Assembly (NCBI GenBank): GCA_030706745.1 | Contig: JAUZNX010000001.1 | Span: 124,001-188,000, forward strand | DNA length: 64,000 nucleotides | Reading direction: 5' to 3' | Origin: Bacteroidota bacterium | GTDB taxonomy: Bacteria; Bacteroidota; Ignavibacteria; Palsa-1295 | Shown here: positions 1 to 8,027 of the stretch, piece by piece | How positions within the stretch are numbered: position 1 is the first letter of the stretch | Layout of the letters: each line of letters opens with the position of its first letter | Program-made: the position numbers and the translations under genes | The notes under the pieces: model-generated | Seen by the model: the letters and a program-made list of their open reading frames with translations, nothing else | Databases searched by the model: none | Told to the model about the DNA's origin: nothing

Positions 1-2
1 CA

Positions 3-413
3 ACCGATCTCTATGCCAGCCGGCGCGACGAATATACCGGGCTCGTCAAAAGCAAGTTACTCGCGGCTTTCAAGAACAGGGGTATCGTGCTCGAGGGTGT
101 GCTCCTCCGCGACATTTTGCTACCTGAGAAAGTCCGTACCGCGATCGACGAGAAGATTGCGGCCGAGCAAGAGTCGCAGAAGATGCAGTACGTCCTGCAG
201 CGCGAGCGCCAGGAAGCGGATCGGAAACGAGTCGAGGCCGGCGGCATTTCGGACGCGCAGAAGATCATCGCCGGTTCGCTCACGAACCAATATCTACAAT
301 ACAATTACATTTCAACGCTCAAAGAACTCGTCAACTCGAAGAACTCGACCTTTGTCATCACGCCATTCGACTCCAAGCTCACACCGATGCTGAATGTGAA
401 TCCGAACAAGTAA
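3..413 (+). CDS. SPFH/prohibitin-like protein, C-terminal part (5' end outside window)
   Basis: The frame is open from the first bases of the window to a TAA at 411-413, so the gene begins upstream. The visible 136 residues match the end of an SPFH (band 7/prohibitin-type) domain. They contain a segment reading RGIVLEGVLLRDILLPEKV, the 'AI..K..AEQ' helix typical of prohibitins, and then a charged coiled-coil stretch (about residues 50-80) rich in Gln, Glu and Arg. Family members form large rings on the membrane and often act with proteases, with an N-terminal anchor that is not visible here. The internal GTG at 87 is unlikely to be the true start because the homology continues upstream of it. 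Confidence 0.75.
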   Translation, partial: TDLYASRRDEYTGLVKSKLLAAFKNRGIVLEGVLLRDILLPEKVRTAIDEKIAAEQESQKMQYVLQRERQEADRKRVEAGGISDAQKIIAGSLTNQYLQYNYISTLKELVNSKNSTFVITPFDSKLTPMLNVNPNK

Positions 414-419
414 AGCGGC

Positions 420-1217
420 TCACAGGATTGGCGCCTTCGCGTCAAGTTGCTGATTCAGCGCGTAACGGAGGCGATCTTGAATCATTCTAAGCTCGCCAAT
501 GTCGATTGGCCCTATTTTGCGGACAGTGGGCTGTGGCTGATTAGAATAGAGGAATTCCCATGCTTTTGCGCGAGTATCCTCGCTCAAAATAGTGATCCAA
601 AACTTGTAGTCCTTTCTCGCCAATGCCACCCTTGCAGTTTCATCACCTACGTTGAAGCCGACCTCCGACCCAACAACGAGGAGTTCATAGTTCTCCGGAT
701 TCGGGAGTGTTAAGTAGTAGTCGGGTTTGTTTTTTTTAGCTTCAGATTCTTGGAGTTCAATGGATCGAAACGTAAGCTTATTGTCTAATCTGAAAATCGA
801 GAGAGACGAAGACTCATCAGGAAGGATGTTTCGAGTAGCCTGGTACTTGCCATCAATTGTCATTGACCATGGAAGGGCATCCTCCACCACAGTGACAATA
901 GATCCTTTCCTAATAAATGTCTTGAAACCCTCAGGCTCGATCACGTCATTGTGTCCGTGCTCGATTGTGATGACAGCTCTGGCTAGATGTATGGGATAAT
1001 CCTCACCATTGACTTCTACGCGAACAGTGAATCCATCGCCTTCTCTCCGTGGTTCACCGATGTTGAGTGCTTTAGTTAACCGGCGAACAAGCCTCTTGCG
1101 CTTCATTCGCTCCGAGCGAATGCCGAGCCAATATGAAAGCAATGCGATGAGCACTCCACCGATTCCTGGAATGAAATCTCTTGCTTTTATTCCTCCGTCA
1201 GTAATACACATGATCAT
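420..1217 (-). CDS. Hypothetical protein with one N-terminal membrane segment
   Basis: This is a 265-residue protein I do not recognise. A hydrophobic stretch at about residues 14-31 (FIPGIGGVLIALLSYWLGI) is followed by a basic 'RSERMKRKRLVRR' segment, so the protein is probably anchored with the rest in the cytoplasm. The remainder is beta-rich, with no motif I can name. Its start overlaps the stop of the upstream SHOCT gene by four bases (ATGA), which indicates a two-gene translationally coupled operon. A real gene is likely because the frame is long and coupled; the function is unknown. Confidence 0.6.
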   Translation of the reverse strand: MIMCITDGGIKARDFIPGIGGVLIALLSYWLGIRSERMKRKRLVRRLTKALNIGEPRREGDGFTVRVEVNGEDYPIHLARAVITIEHGHNDVIEPEGFKTFIRKGSIVTVVEDALPWSMTIDGKYQATRNILPDESSSLSIFRLDNKLTFRSIELQESEAKKNKPDYYLTLPNPENYELLVVGSEVGFNVGDETARVALARKDYKFWITILSEDTRAKAWEFLYSNQPQPTVRKIGPIDIGELRMIQDRLRYALNQQLDAKAPIL

Positions 1218-1879
1218 GCCAACATCTTAGACTTCTGAGCCAGGAATTCCTCTTCGGTCAATATTCCCTTATCCTTCAACACAGCAAGCTTCGAAAGCTG
1301 CTCGACTATGTCGAGCTTTGGCACACCTCCTACCACTTCCGGCTCCGGCGGAATGATGTTCGTTTGAAACTTCTCAGAAAGCGTTTTGGCGAAGAACTTC
1401 TCAACGGCCGACTTATCCTTCTCGTGAACATGAAAGAGAATCACGTAATCCTCACCATTATCATCGAATGAAAAAGTAAGTATGTGATCGGCGACAATGC
1501 TGGAGCCACTAGGTTGCAGCCCGCTCATTCCTCCAACCATTGCACCGATAGGTCCTAGCAACAAGCCTCCGAGAAGGGCTCGCCCAACAACTGACTTCTC
1601 TTTCTGCTGCTCAATATGTTGACGCGACTCGAGCGAGATAGATTTTATTGAGTCAAATGGTATAGCGATCTTTTCCCTTTTGAAAATAGAACCAACCATC
1701 AGTTCAAAGCCGCGCTCGTGTTTATTGAACGTGGTGGATCGTGAGAGATCATCCACTTTTTCCTTGATAAGCGGATCGAATTGTTCGACACCGGAAAGAT
1801 AGTACACCTTCCCGATCAAATTGCCGAATGGCGAGACATTCCCAATAGCCTTCGTTGTTTCAGAATTCAAGAATTTCAT
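1214..1879 (-). CDS. SHOCT-domain protein with glycine-rich membrane-insertion segment
   Basis: The protein has 221 residues. The last 33 are a typical SHOCT domain (LxxLxxLKdkGiLTEEEFxxxKxxxL pattern), a short helical hairpin found at the end of many bacterial membrane-associated proteins. Near residues 100-120 there is a hydrophobic glycine-rich run (RALLGGLLLGPIGAMVGG) of the kind that inserts into membranes. The N-terminal part resembles PH-like domains that commonly accompany SHOCT, but I cannot confirm that. It is the first gene of a two-gene unit with 420-1217, overlapping it by four bases. The role is unknown. Confidence 0.65.
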   Translation of the reverse strand: MKFLNSETTKAIGNVSPFGNLIGKVYYLSGVEQFDPLIKEKVDDLSRSTTFNKHERGFELMVGSIFKREKIAIPFDSIKSISLESRQHIEQQKEKSVVGRALLGGLLLGPIGAMVGGMSGLQPSGSSIVADHILTFSFDDNGEDYVILFHVHEKDKSAVEKFFAKTLSEKFQTNIIPPEPEVVGGVPKLDIVEQLSKLAVLKDKGILTEEEFLAQKSKMLA

Positions 1880-1955
1880 TGGAGGAATTATATAGTTGTC
1901 CGCAAAACTACGAAAATAATCGCGTCCGGCCTAAGAGCGAATGAACTCTTCGACT

Positions 1956-2075
1956 TTACTCAATATTCTTCTTCCACTCCGCAATCTTGTTGATCGCCTG
2001 GATCGGCATGAGTGTAGTTAGATCGAGCGCTCGGAGTTCGGCGGCGTAGCGTCTCACCGGTTCGGCGGGAGCCAT
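1956..2075 (-). pseudogene. Detached second copy of the MutS C-terminal tail
   Basis: On the minus strand, bases about 2046-1956 encode a close relative of the last 28-30 residues of the neighbouring MutS, including the natural stop: AAELRALDLTTLMPIQAINK, then IAEWKKNIE and TAA. The real MutS ends AADLRALDLNTLTPIEAINK, then IAEWKKKLE. By eye the DNA match over about 78 bases has 12-13 differences. Homology stops abruptly upstream, where an in-frame ATG at 2075 directly follows the stop of the decayed toxin. The fragment cannot fold as MutS and is a relic, in the same orientation as mutS and about 0.86 kb downstream of it. Together with the mutS 3' end it brackets the toxin-antitoxin remnants. 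Confidence 0.8.
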
Positions 2076-2369
2076 TCACGGCAACCGGCCCAGCCAATAG
2101 CCGGGCCTTCGTTTCTCGTGCATGATGGCCACGACGGTAATTCGGTCTTCCTTGACACGATAGAGAACTTGAAATGGGAAGATTCTTGCTTGCACAGCCC
2201 GGACTTCGCCTCTCAATCGCTTCCATCGTTCCGGCTATTCCTTGATGAGCGCGATGCGGCTTTGAATCTCGGTGATGAAACGCGCGGCAAGTTGCGGACT
2301 GATCTCCGCGTAGAAATCCACGGCGTGTTCATATTCTTCAACGGCCGCTGGGTGATAAGACAGCGTCAC
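2076..2369 (-). pseudogene. RelE/ParE-family toxin interrupted by an in-frame stop
   Basis: Reading from a GTG at 2369, the frame encodes a typical plasmid-stabilisation toxin of the ParE/RelE superfamily. It has an N-terminal 'YHPAAVEEYEHAVDFYAEI' helix pair, a central 'PERWKRLRGEVRAV' strand, then 'FPFQVLYRVKEDRITVVAI' and the C-terminal 'HEKRRPGYW' motif. Codon 45 (2237-2235) is TAG, at the point where functional relatives usually have Asn before Pro-Glu-Arg-Trp. The toxin is therefore truncated unless the stop is misread. The start overlaps the antitoxin stop (GTGA), the usual coupled arrangement. Length, apart from the stop, is normal (97 residues). Confidence 0.8.
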
Positions 2370-2596
2370 GGAAGGCGAGCGCGAATGCGTCGTTCAACCT
2401 CATCCTCACTGATCGGTTGCACGCGGCCTTCATCAATCTCGCGGAGCCTCTCTTCAGCAACATCGAGCCATGAGGCTTGAATCTCGTTCGTAGCTGTCAC
2501 ATCCATGCTGTCAAGGAGGCGAGTTGCAAGAATGCCCCGCTCTTGCAGCGAGAGCGAGAGAGCGTCCTGTGTTACGGATTCTAAATGTTTATCCAT
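2366..2596 (-). CDS. Antitoxin of the 'addiction module component' family
   Basis: This 76-residue protein has the pattern of antitoxins paired with ParE/RelE-type toxins. It has a helical N-terminus (VTQDALSLSLQERGILATRL) that follows the usual 'A..L...ER..L...LL.SL' layout, and a C-terminal acidic-to-basic helix ending 'EDEVERRIRARLP'. It should bind and neutralise the toxin encoded immediately downstream and repress its own promoter. That toxin carries a premature stop, so the antitoxin is probably now an orphan. The frame itself is intact. Confidence 0.75.
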   Translation of the reverse strand: MDKHLESVTQDALSLSLQERGILATRLLDSMDVTATNEIQASWLDVAEERLREIDEGRVQPISEDEVERRIRARLP

Positions 2597-2610
2597 AAAC
2601 TCATCAAAGT

Positions 2611-2779
2611 CTATTGTACTCCAAATTCCTCAAGGTACAAATCGGTCGCCTCGCGGAGATTCTTGACCGCCTCATCGAACGTTCGTCCCTGGCTCACGGT
2701 GCCAAGTTTGGGACAATCGGCAACAAAACCAGTCATCCTCCTGGTGGACGACCGCTGTGACAACTATGGTTCTACTCAT
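2611..2779 (-). pseudogene. HicB-like antitoxin fragment with a frameshift
   Basis: From an ATG at 2779 the frame reads MSRTIVVTAVVHQEDDWF and then loses register. After skipping one base in the A-run at 2725-2728 (T-run on the coding strand) it continues 'VADCPKLGTVSQGRTFDEA' and 'LREATDLYLEEFGVQ' to TAG at 2611. This is the characteristic HicB N-terminal partial RNase-H fold (W-VAeCP-L---SQG-T-eEA--N--EA--LYLE). No hicA toxin is next to it. It is either a true frameshift or a sequencing indel. It lies 14 bases upstream of the other antitoxin gene, in the same orientation. Confidence 0.75.
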
Positions 2780-2819
2780 GATAAAAAAACTCCCGCCACA
2801 TAGGTACAGTTCGCGGTGG

Positions 2820-5525
2820 CTATTCTAGCTTCTTCTTCCACTCCGCAATCTTATTAATCGCCTCGATGGGCGTGAGTGTGTTGAGATCGAGTGCGCGGAG
2901 GTCGGCAGCGACGGCATCCACATGCTCATCGCCGAAAGCTTGCTTGAGGCGCGCTTCCTGCTCGGCTCGGGTGGAGTGCTCGACGAACGGGATCTCGCGC
3001 TGAATATTCGCTTCGGCGATGACGAGTTCGGTCGCTTCCAAAGATCGGAGGATTTCGCGCGCGCGGTCGATTACTTCCGGCGGGATACCGGCCATTGCCG
3101 CGACTTCGATGCCATACGAGTGATCCGCATGTCCCGGCGCAATCTTGTGCAGAAAATGGACTTTGCCTTCGGCCTCGCGGACCTCCACCTTCAAGTTGTG
3201 GATGTGCGCATGGCGCTCCGCCAGCGCATTGAGTTCGTGATAATGAGTGGCGAAGAGTGTTCGCGCGCCGGGAAGATTGTCGTGAATGTACTCGCTCACG
3301 GCCCAAGCGATCGAAAGGCCATCGAATGTTGATGTGCCGCGACCAAGTTCGTCGAAAAGCAAAAGTGAGTCTGCCGTCGCATTGTTAAGCATGTTTGCGG
3401 CTTCATTCATCTCGACCAAGAATGTCGATTCACCACTTGCCACGTTATCGCTTGCGCCGACGCGCGTGAAGATGCGGTCCATCCTGGGGAAGTTCGCGCG
3501 CTCGGCTGGCACGAACGACCCGACATGAGCAAGATAGGCCAACACCCCACACTGCCGGAGATAGACCGATTTGCCCGACATATTCGGACCAGTGATGACA
3601 TAGAACTCGAACTCGCCGGGCTTGAATAACACGCTATTCGCCGTGAACCGCTCGCCGACTGGCAGCAACTTCTCGACAACGGGATGCCTGCCCATCTCGA
3701 TTGCGAATTCGCCAATCGTATTGAACTCTGGGCGCGTCCATCGGTGCTTTGTTGCGAGCACAGAGAATGTGGCGAGCACATCGATGACCGCAAGTAATTC
3801 AGCGTTGTGCGTGAGCGGCGAAATATCTTGAATGATCCGAGCGCGGAGCACCTCGATCATTTCGCGCTCGATCACCATCATCCGTTCTTCGGCGCCAAGT
3901 ATCTTCGCTTCGTATTCCTTCAGCTCGGGCGTGATGTAGCGCTCGGCATTCGTCATGGTTTGACGCCGCTCGTAATCCGCCGGTACTTTAGCTTGATTCG
4001 CCTTCGAGACTTCGATGTAATAGCCGAAGACATTATTGTAATCGACCTTCAGCGTAGCAATGCCGGTGCGTTCGCGTTCGCGCGCCTGGATCGCAAGCAG
4101 ACGTTCGCGACTGTTTCGCGTGAGCGCGCGAAGCTCATCGAGATCTGGGTTCGCACCATCGCGGATGACGCCCAAGTGCGCGACGGTGGCCGGCGGCTCG
4201 GTTGAAACGAAGCGATCCAGTTCTTCCGCCAACTCTGGCAACGCACGAAGCTCCTTCGCAATAGTACCAAGAATGCTCTTGTCTGTGTCGGTTACCTCTG
4301 CTTGGTCGCGAATGAGCCCAGCCAGAGCCTTCTGAATTTCGGGCAGATGCCAGAGCGAGAATTTAAGAGCCAGAAAATCCCGCGGTTGAAGAATGCGTGC
4401 TCCGGCAAAGCGGCCAACAAGGCGCTCGATATCACCCAGCTCGCGCAGTTCCTGGCACAACTTATCGCGCGCCTCACGATTGGCATTCATCGTTTCGACC
4501 GCCGCGAGCCGCTGAGTGATGCGCTCGTGACTGCGGAGCGGCCGAGCCAGCCAGCGCCGAAGCATTCGCGCGCCCATGGGTGATGACGTTTCATCCAAAG
4601 CGCCAAGCAGCGAAGCATTTGGATTGCCGCCCTGCAGAGACGAAAATAGTTCGAGATTCCGGCGGGTGCTCGCGTCCAGCGCAAGATAATCCTTTGGCTC
4701 GTATCGCGAGACACGCGTCACGTGCGAGAGGCTCGACTGGCTTCGGGTCTCGCGGAGATAATCGAGCACAGCGCCGGCGGCGGTGATGCCGACCGTGAGA
4801 TCGTCGATGCCGAAGCCTTTGAGTGAAGCTGTCTGAAAATGCTGCAAGAGTAACTCGCGTGCGGTTTCAAAGTGGAAGATCCAATCTTCACGACGCGTGA
4901 TTGCTGGTTTGTTCGAGAGTGCGACGAAATAGGGAGCTAGCTCAGTCTTGCTGATATCTTTGCGAGCGACGAGCAGCTCTCGCATCCCGATTGTTTCGAG
5001 ATGCTCGGCCAATTGTGCTTCTGGTATTTCGCCGGCAACGAACTCGCCGGTCGAGACATCGGCATAGGCAATTCCGGCTACACCAGACTGCAATACGATC
5101 GCGCCCGCATAGGTATTCCGTTCAATCTCCAAAATCTTTTCGCTCGTTGCAACGCCGGGCGTAACCACTTCCACCACGCCGCGCTGGACGATTCCTTTGG
5201 CCAGCTTAGGATCTTCGAGCTGCTCGCATACGGCGACGCGGTAGCCGGCGCGAATCATCTTTGGCAGATAAGTATCGAGCTGGTGATGGGGGAAACCAGC
5301 CAATTCGATTTCACTGGCCGAACCATTGCCGCGCTTCGTCAGCACGATGCCGGTGACTTTCGCCGTCGTGATCGCATCCGGGCCAAACGTCTCGAAAAAA
5401 TCGCCCATCCGGAAAAAGAGGACCGTCTCCGGATACTTCGCCTTGATAGAGTTATACTGCTTCATCAGCGGCGTGAGCTTGTCGGCTTTCGCGGGCGTCA
5501 GTACTTCTTCGTTGGTAGTTAGCAT
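2820..5525 (-). CDS. mutS: DNA mismatch repair protein MutS
   Basis: MutS binds base mismatches and short loops and uses ATP to recruit MutL. The 901-residue protein carries the mismatch-reading Phe-x-Glu motif (GDFFETF, F43 and E45), the connector, lever and clamp regions, a Walker A motif (TGPNMSGKS, near residue 645), the 'LLLFDELGRGTSTFDG' Walker B (near 720), 'FATHYHEL', and a helix-turn-helix tail. It is therefore a MutS1-type repair protein, not MutS2. An upstream in-frame extension exists, but the start at 5525 begins just where homology begins and overlaps the stop of the upstream AlkD-like gene by seven bases. A second copy of its 3' end lies downstream at 1956. Confidence 0.97.
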   Translation of the reverse strand: MLTTNEEVLTPAKADKLTPLMKQYNSIKAKYPETVLFFRMGDFFETFGPDAITTAKVTGIVLTKRGNGSASEIELAGFPHHQLDTYLPKMIRAGYRVAVCEQLEDPKLAKGIVQRGVVEVVTPGVATSEKILEIERNTYAGAIVLQSGVAGIAYADVSTGEFVAGEIPEAQLAEHLETIGMRELLVARKDISKTELAPYFVALSNKPAITRREDWIFHFETARELLLQHFQTASLKGFGIDDLTVGITAAGAVLDYLRETRSQSSLSHVTRVSRYEPKDYLALDASTRRNLELFSSLQGGNPNASLLGALDETSSPMGARMLRRWLARPLRSHERITQRLAAVETMNANREARDKLCQELRELGDIERLVGRFAGARILQPRDFLALKFSLWHLPEIQKALAGLIRDQAEVTDTDKSILGTIAKELRALPELAEELDRFVSTEPPATVAHLGVIRDGANPDLDELRALTRNSRERLLAIQARERERTGIATLKVDYNNVFGYYIEVSKANQAKVPADYERRQTMTNAERYITPELKEYEAKILGAEERMMVIEREMIEVLRARIIQDISPLTHNAELLAVIDVLATFSVLATKHRWTRPEFNTIGEFAIEMGRHPVVEKLLPVGERFTANSVLFKPGEFEFYVITGPNMSGKSVYLRQCGVLAYLAHVGSFVPAERANFPRMDRIFTRVGASDNVASGESTFLVEMNEAANMLNNATADSLLLFDELGRGTSTFDGLSIAWAVSEYIHDNLPGARTLFATHYHELNALAERHAHIHNLKVEVREAEGKVHFLHKIAPGHADHSYGIEVAAMAGIPPEVIDRAREILRSLEATELVIAEANIQREIPFVEHSTRAEQEARLKQAFGDEHVDAVAADLRALDLNTLTPIEAINKIAEWKKKLE

Positions 5526-6235
5526 CTTGCTTGTTTCTTCTTCTTCCCAATACGACCCATGTTTTCGATCTTCAGAATGTAATCGAACGCCGAAGGCACC
5601 GTGCAGGAAGTGGCACCCATCTCCACCGTAATCGGTCCAACCGCCTTCGCAATTTCTTTCGCCTTCGAGGTCAAAGCGGATACATAGCTCCCTGCGGCAA
5701 TGACATAGCAATTCATCGCATAGCGGACACGATTGGGAGCACTATGCACTTCCTGTTTCACGCGGTCGAGGAGGTGACCAAGCTTCGTCTGGTCCAGTTC
5801 TGCGTCAGGCCGCAATGCCACCCAGTTCGAAAGGGAGGACCACCCGGCGGCTGCCATATTCGCCTTATCGGATTCAATCCATTCGAGCGCCAACTCCCAA
5901 CCGTGCGGACTCTCGGAAGCAACCCATGGGACCGTATACTCGCTGATCCCGGCATAGGACTCTTTGGCCCAGCGGTTCAGATCCGCCCGGGAAATTCGCG
6001 TTTCATCCGCGATCAACCCGGCCAGATACATGGCGTCGTAGTTGCCGGTAGCGTAGAGTTCAAGCGATATCTCATGATTCTTTTTTATGCGCTTTACAAT
6101 CTTCTTCATGTCGCCGACTTTCACACCAAAGAACGGTTCACGCGCGCCGTGTTTGGCCAAAACCTTCTTATTCTGCTCACTTCCCATGGAAGAAAGCTCC
6201 ATCATGATCGCGTTTGGGGTCGGGGTGCTCATCAT
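5519..6235 (-). CDS. DNA alkylation repair protein, AlkD-like HEAT-repeat glycosylase
   Basis: The 238-residue protein belongs to the DNA alkylation repair (AlkD/AlkC-like) superfamily, whose HEAT-like helical repeats cradle DNA and excise alkylated purines. Visible hallmarks are 'NKKVLAKHGAREPFFGVKVGD' near the N-terminus (FGV motif), 'LYATGNYDAMYLAGLIADE' and 'NWVALRPDAELDQ'. I chose the Met at 6235 (or the adjacent one at 6232), since an upstream extension is low in conserved content. The 3' end overlaps mutS by seven bases, so two DNA repair genes are translationally coupled. Whether the catalytic Trp/Asp of AlkD proper are conserved was not settled by eye. Confidence 0.8.
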   Translation of the reverse strand: MMSTPTPNAIMMELSSMGSEQNKKVLAKHGAREPFFGVKVGDMKKIVKRIKKNHEISLELYATGNYDAMYLAGLIADETRISRADLNRWAKESYAGISEYTVPWVASESPHGWELALEWIESDKANMAAAGWSSLSNWVALRPDAELDQTKLGHLLDRVKQEVHSAPNRVRYAMNCYVIAAGSYVSALTSKAKEIAKAVGPITVEMGATSCTVPSAFDYILKIENMGRIGKKKKQARC

Positions 6236-6327
6236 AATAATGGCTAAGATACGAAGGCCAAACGCCGCCCGCAAATAACTTGTGCGAATCTCCCACCGAA
6301 TTTATCCGTATTTTCGCATAACTGAAA

Positions 6328-6819
6328 ATGCTACTCGAACCAAAACTCATCGAACGCCTGGCCGATATCCTTGAAGGAATACCGGTTACGCATGCCACTG
6401 GTGGCCCGTCCCGGTTAAGCTCTGAAAGCCGCGAGGCCAGCGTGCTTGTCTACCATTCCGGGCATTCGGCCGACGGAGCTGGACCCGTTGCAGGGGAAAG
6501 TCCTCTCTTGGAAATAAATTTCTTTGAGACGGATCTCGGAGCAACCGTCATGGTGCACTCGGCCCTCGGAATGGTCGAATTGCATGGAGTCGATGAGATT
6601 CGGATGCTGGAAGCGACCGAAGAGGCGGCTTTCTTTAATCACGCCGGTGAGCAAGTGTCGATGTTGACAATCAGCTCGCATGGCGTAATTCAGGTCTATA
6701 TGAATGTCGCCGAAATGCTTGCGACGATGGATCTGTCGGAAATTGCCGAGCGCGATCTGCGGGCCGCCGTGGCGCTTAAGGTATTTGGCGAACATGCGGA
6801 AGTATTCCGTTCTGCTTAG
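6328..6819 (+). CDS. Conserved-looking hypothetical protein upstream of ybeY
   Basis: This 163-residue acidic protein has no motif I recognise. It has no signal peptide and no membrane segment. The region 85-135 alternates hydrophobic and charged residues (MVELHGVDEIRMLEATEEAA), suggesting a compact alpha/beta fold. Its stop is three bases before the GTG of ybeY, so the two are probably co-transcribed. It diverges from the AlkD-mutS operon, with about 90 bases between for both promoters. A real gene is likely from position and length. Confidence 0.55.
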   Translation: MLLEPKLIERLADILEGIPVTHATGGPSRLSSESREASVLVYHSGHSADGAGPVAGESPLLEINFFETDLGATVMVHSALGMVELHGVDEIRMLEATEEAAFFNHAGEQVSMLTISSHGVIQVYMNVAEMLATMDLSEIAERDLRAAVALKVFGEHAEVFRSA

Positions 6820-6822
6820 GAC

Positions 6823-7272
6823 GTGCACTTTCATTTTCTGCTCAGCGAATCTCGATCTCGTGATCGATCCAAGCGGGCAAATGCGACATATACGGCCAGA
6901 CTGAAGCAGGCTGCCAAACTTGCCGCAACGATTGAGTTTGCTTCCATTGAAGAGGTGGAACTTCACGCTATCCTTCTTTCGGATGCCGAATTGCTCGAGC
7001 TCAATCGAAGTGCACTAGGACATGATTGGCTCACGGACATTATTACCTTCGAAATCGAGAGGGCGGCAGAGTTGCTGCAAGCAGAGATCTATCTGAGTGT
7101 TGATCGGGCGCGTGAAAATGCCCGGCGATATCATGTGTCCCTCCTCCAGGAGCTCGAACATTTAGTCATCCACGGCATGCTCCATCTTGCTGGGATGAAA
7201 GATAAAACACCCCTTCAAAAGAAACAAATGCGCGCACGTGAGCGTTGGTATCTAGCCAAGTTGCGTGAATGA
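6823..7272 (+). CDS. ybeY: Endoribonuclease YbeY
   Basis: YbeY is a single-strand-specific metallo-endoribonuclease used in 16S rRNA 3' maturation and ribosome quality control. The 149-residue protein has 'LSDAELLELNRSALGHDWLTDIITF' and the metal motif 'HGMLHLAGMKDKT' at residues 117-129. Two ligand histidines (H117, H121) are present. The third ligand position, usually His, is Asp127, a variant I associate with FCB-group YbeY proteins. The start is a GTG at 6823, three bases after the preceding stop. No other start gives the full domain. Confidence 0.9.
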   Translation: MHFHFLLSESRSRDRSKRANATYTARLKQAAKLAATIEFASIEEVELHAILLSDAELLELNRSALGHDWLTDIITFEIERAAELLQAEIYLSVDRARENARRYHVSLLQELEHLVIHGMLHLAGMKDKTPLQKKQMRARERWYLAKLRE

Positions 7273-7386
7273 TTGGGTCATTGATGATTGTCATCTGTGA
7301 TCTTAATGTTCATAGCCCTGTTCGGCGTGTGACGCGATGCCTCCACGCCGGAGCCTGTTCAGCTCTCTTTATGTGACGGAGGATGC

Positions 7387-7914
7387 ATGACCAATATGGA
7401 AGAACGTACCGAGATGAATGCAAGTCCAATCGCTGGACGAGAGCGAATCATGGAAATATTGGTCTTTTTGCTTTCAGAGATGCGCGCCAAGAAGGCGCTG
7501 ACTGAAATTGATTTGAAGCCGCTTTCCCAACGCGGCTTCAGCCAAACCGAAATATCCGCGGCGTTCTCCTGGCTATTCGATAAGCTTGCCGTCGAAGTCT
7601 CGGCGCAGGACGGTCCACTGGTTTATTCATCACCAGTACTATCTCGGCCCAGTACCTCGCATCGTGTTTTGCACGATGTCGAGCGGTCCGTGATCGAACC
7701 GGATGCCCAGGGCTATCTGATGCAGATGCATGAGTTGGGCTTGCTGAATGACTTCGATCATGAATTTGTCATCGACCGGATTATGATGGCCGGTATTCCC
7801 AGCGTCTCTCTCGAAGACGTGCGGGACCTGGTAGCGGCTACCGTATTCGGTTATGATGAAACTGCTCGTCCGCATAGCCGCGTGATGCTGACGGCGAGCG
7901 ATCGCGTGCAATAG
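7387..7914 (+). CDS. Smg/DUF494 family protein
   Basis: The 175-residue protein resembles Smg (DUF494): a helical N-terminus, then 'LSQRGFSQTEISAAFSWLF', and a C-terminal half 'EPDAQGYLMQMHELGLLNDFDHEFVIDRIM' plus 'SLEDVRDLVAATVF', matching the family pattern 'GfL--LE-iGILD---RE-VIDR----...-l-dlk-vv--vLf'. Smg proteins are found near def and topA in other bacteria and have no settled biochemical role. A good ribosome-binding site (GGAGG around 7378) precedes the ATG at 7387. It stands alone between ybeY and the acyl-CoA dehydrogenase. Confidence 0.75.
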   Translation: MTNMEERTEMNASPIAGRERIMEILVFLLSEMRAKKALTEIDLKPLSQRGFSQTEISAAFSWLFDKLAVEVSAQDGPLVYSSPVLSRPSTSHRVLHDVERSVIEPDAQGYLMQMHELGLLNDFDHEFVIDRIMMAGIPSVSLEDVRDLVAATVFGYDETARPHSRVMLTASDRVQ

Positions 7915-8027
7915 CCTTTCGGCAAGACTGATAAAATCCTCCTAAATCAGGCTCGCATTCAGAACATATGCGAGATGAAAGCCTGCTCGCCGGTGTTTCG
8001 GGGCAACTTATTCTAAGATAGCCCAGC

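Noticed and set aside
2118..2480. Plus-strand 120-residue frame
   Set aside because: It is antisense to the RelE/ParE toxin and its antitoxin, which have clear family patterns; this frame has none.
5001..5522. Plus-strand 173-residue frame over mutS
   Set aside because: Antisense of a strongly conserved gene. Composition is skewed and no domain is visible.
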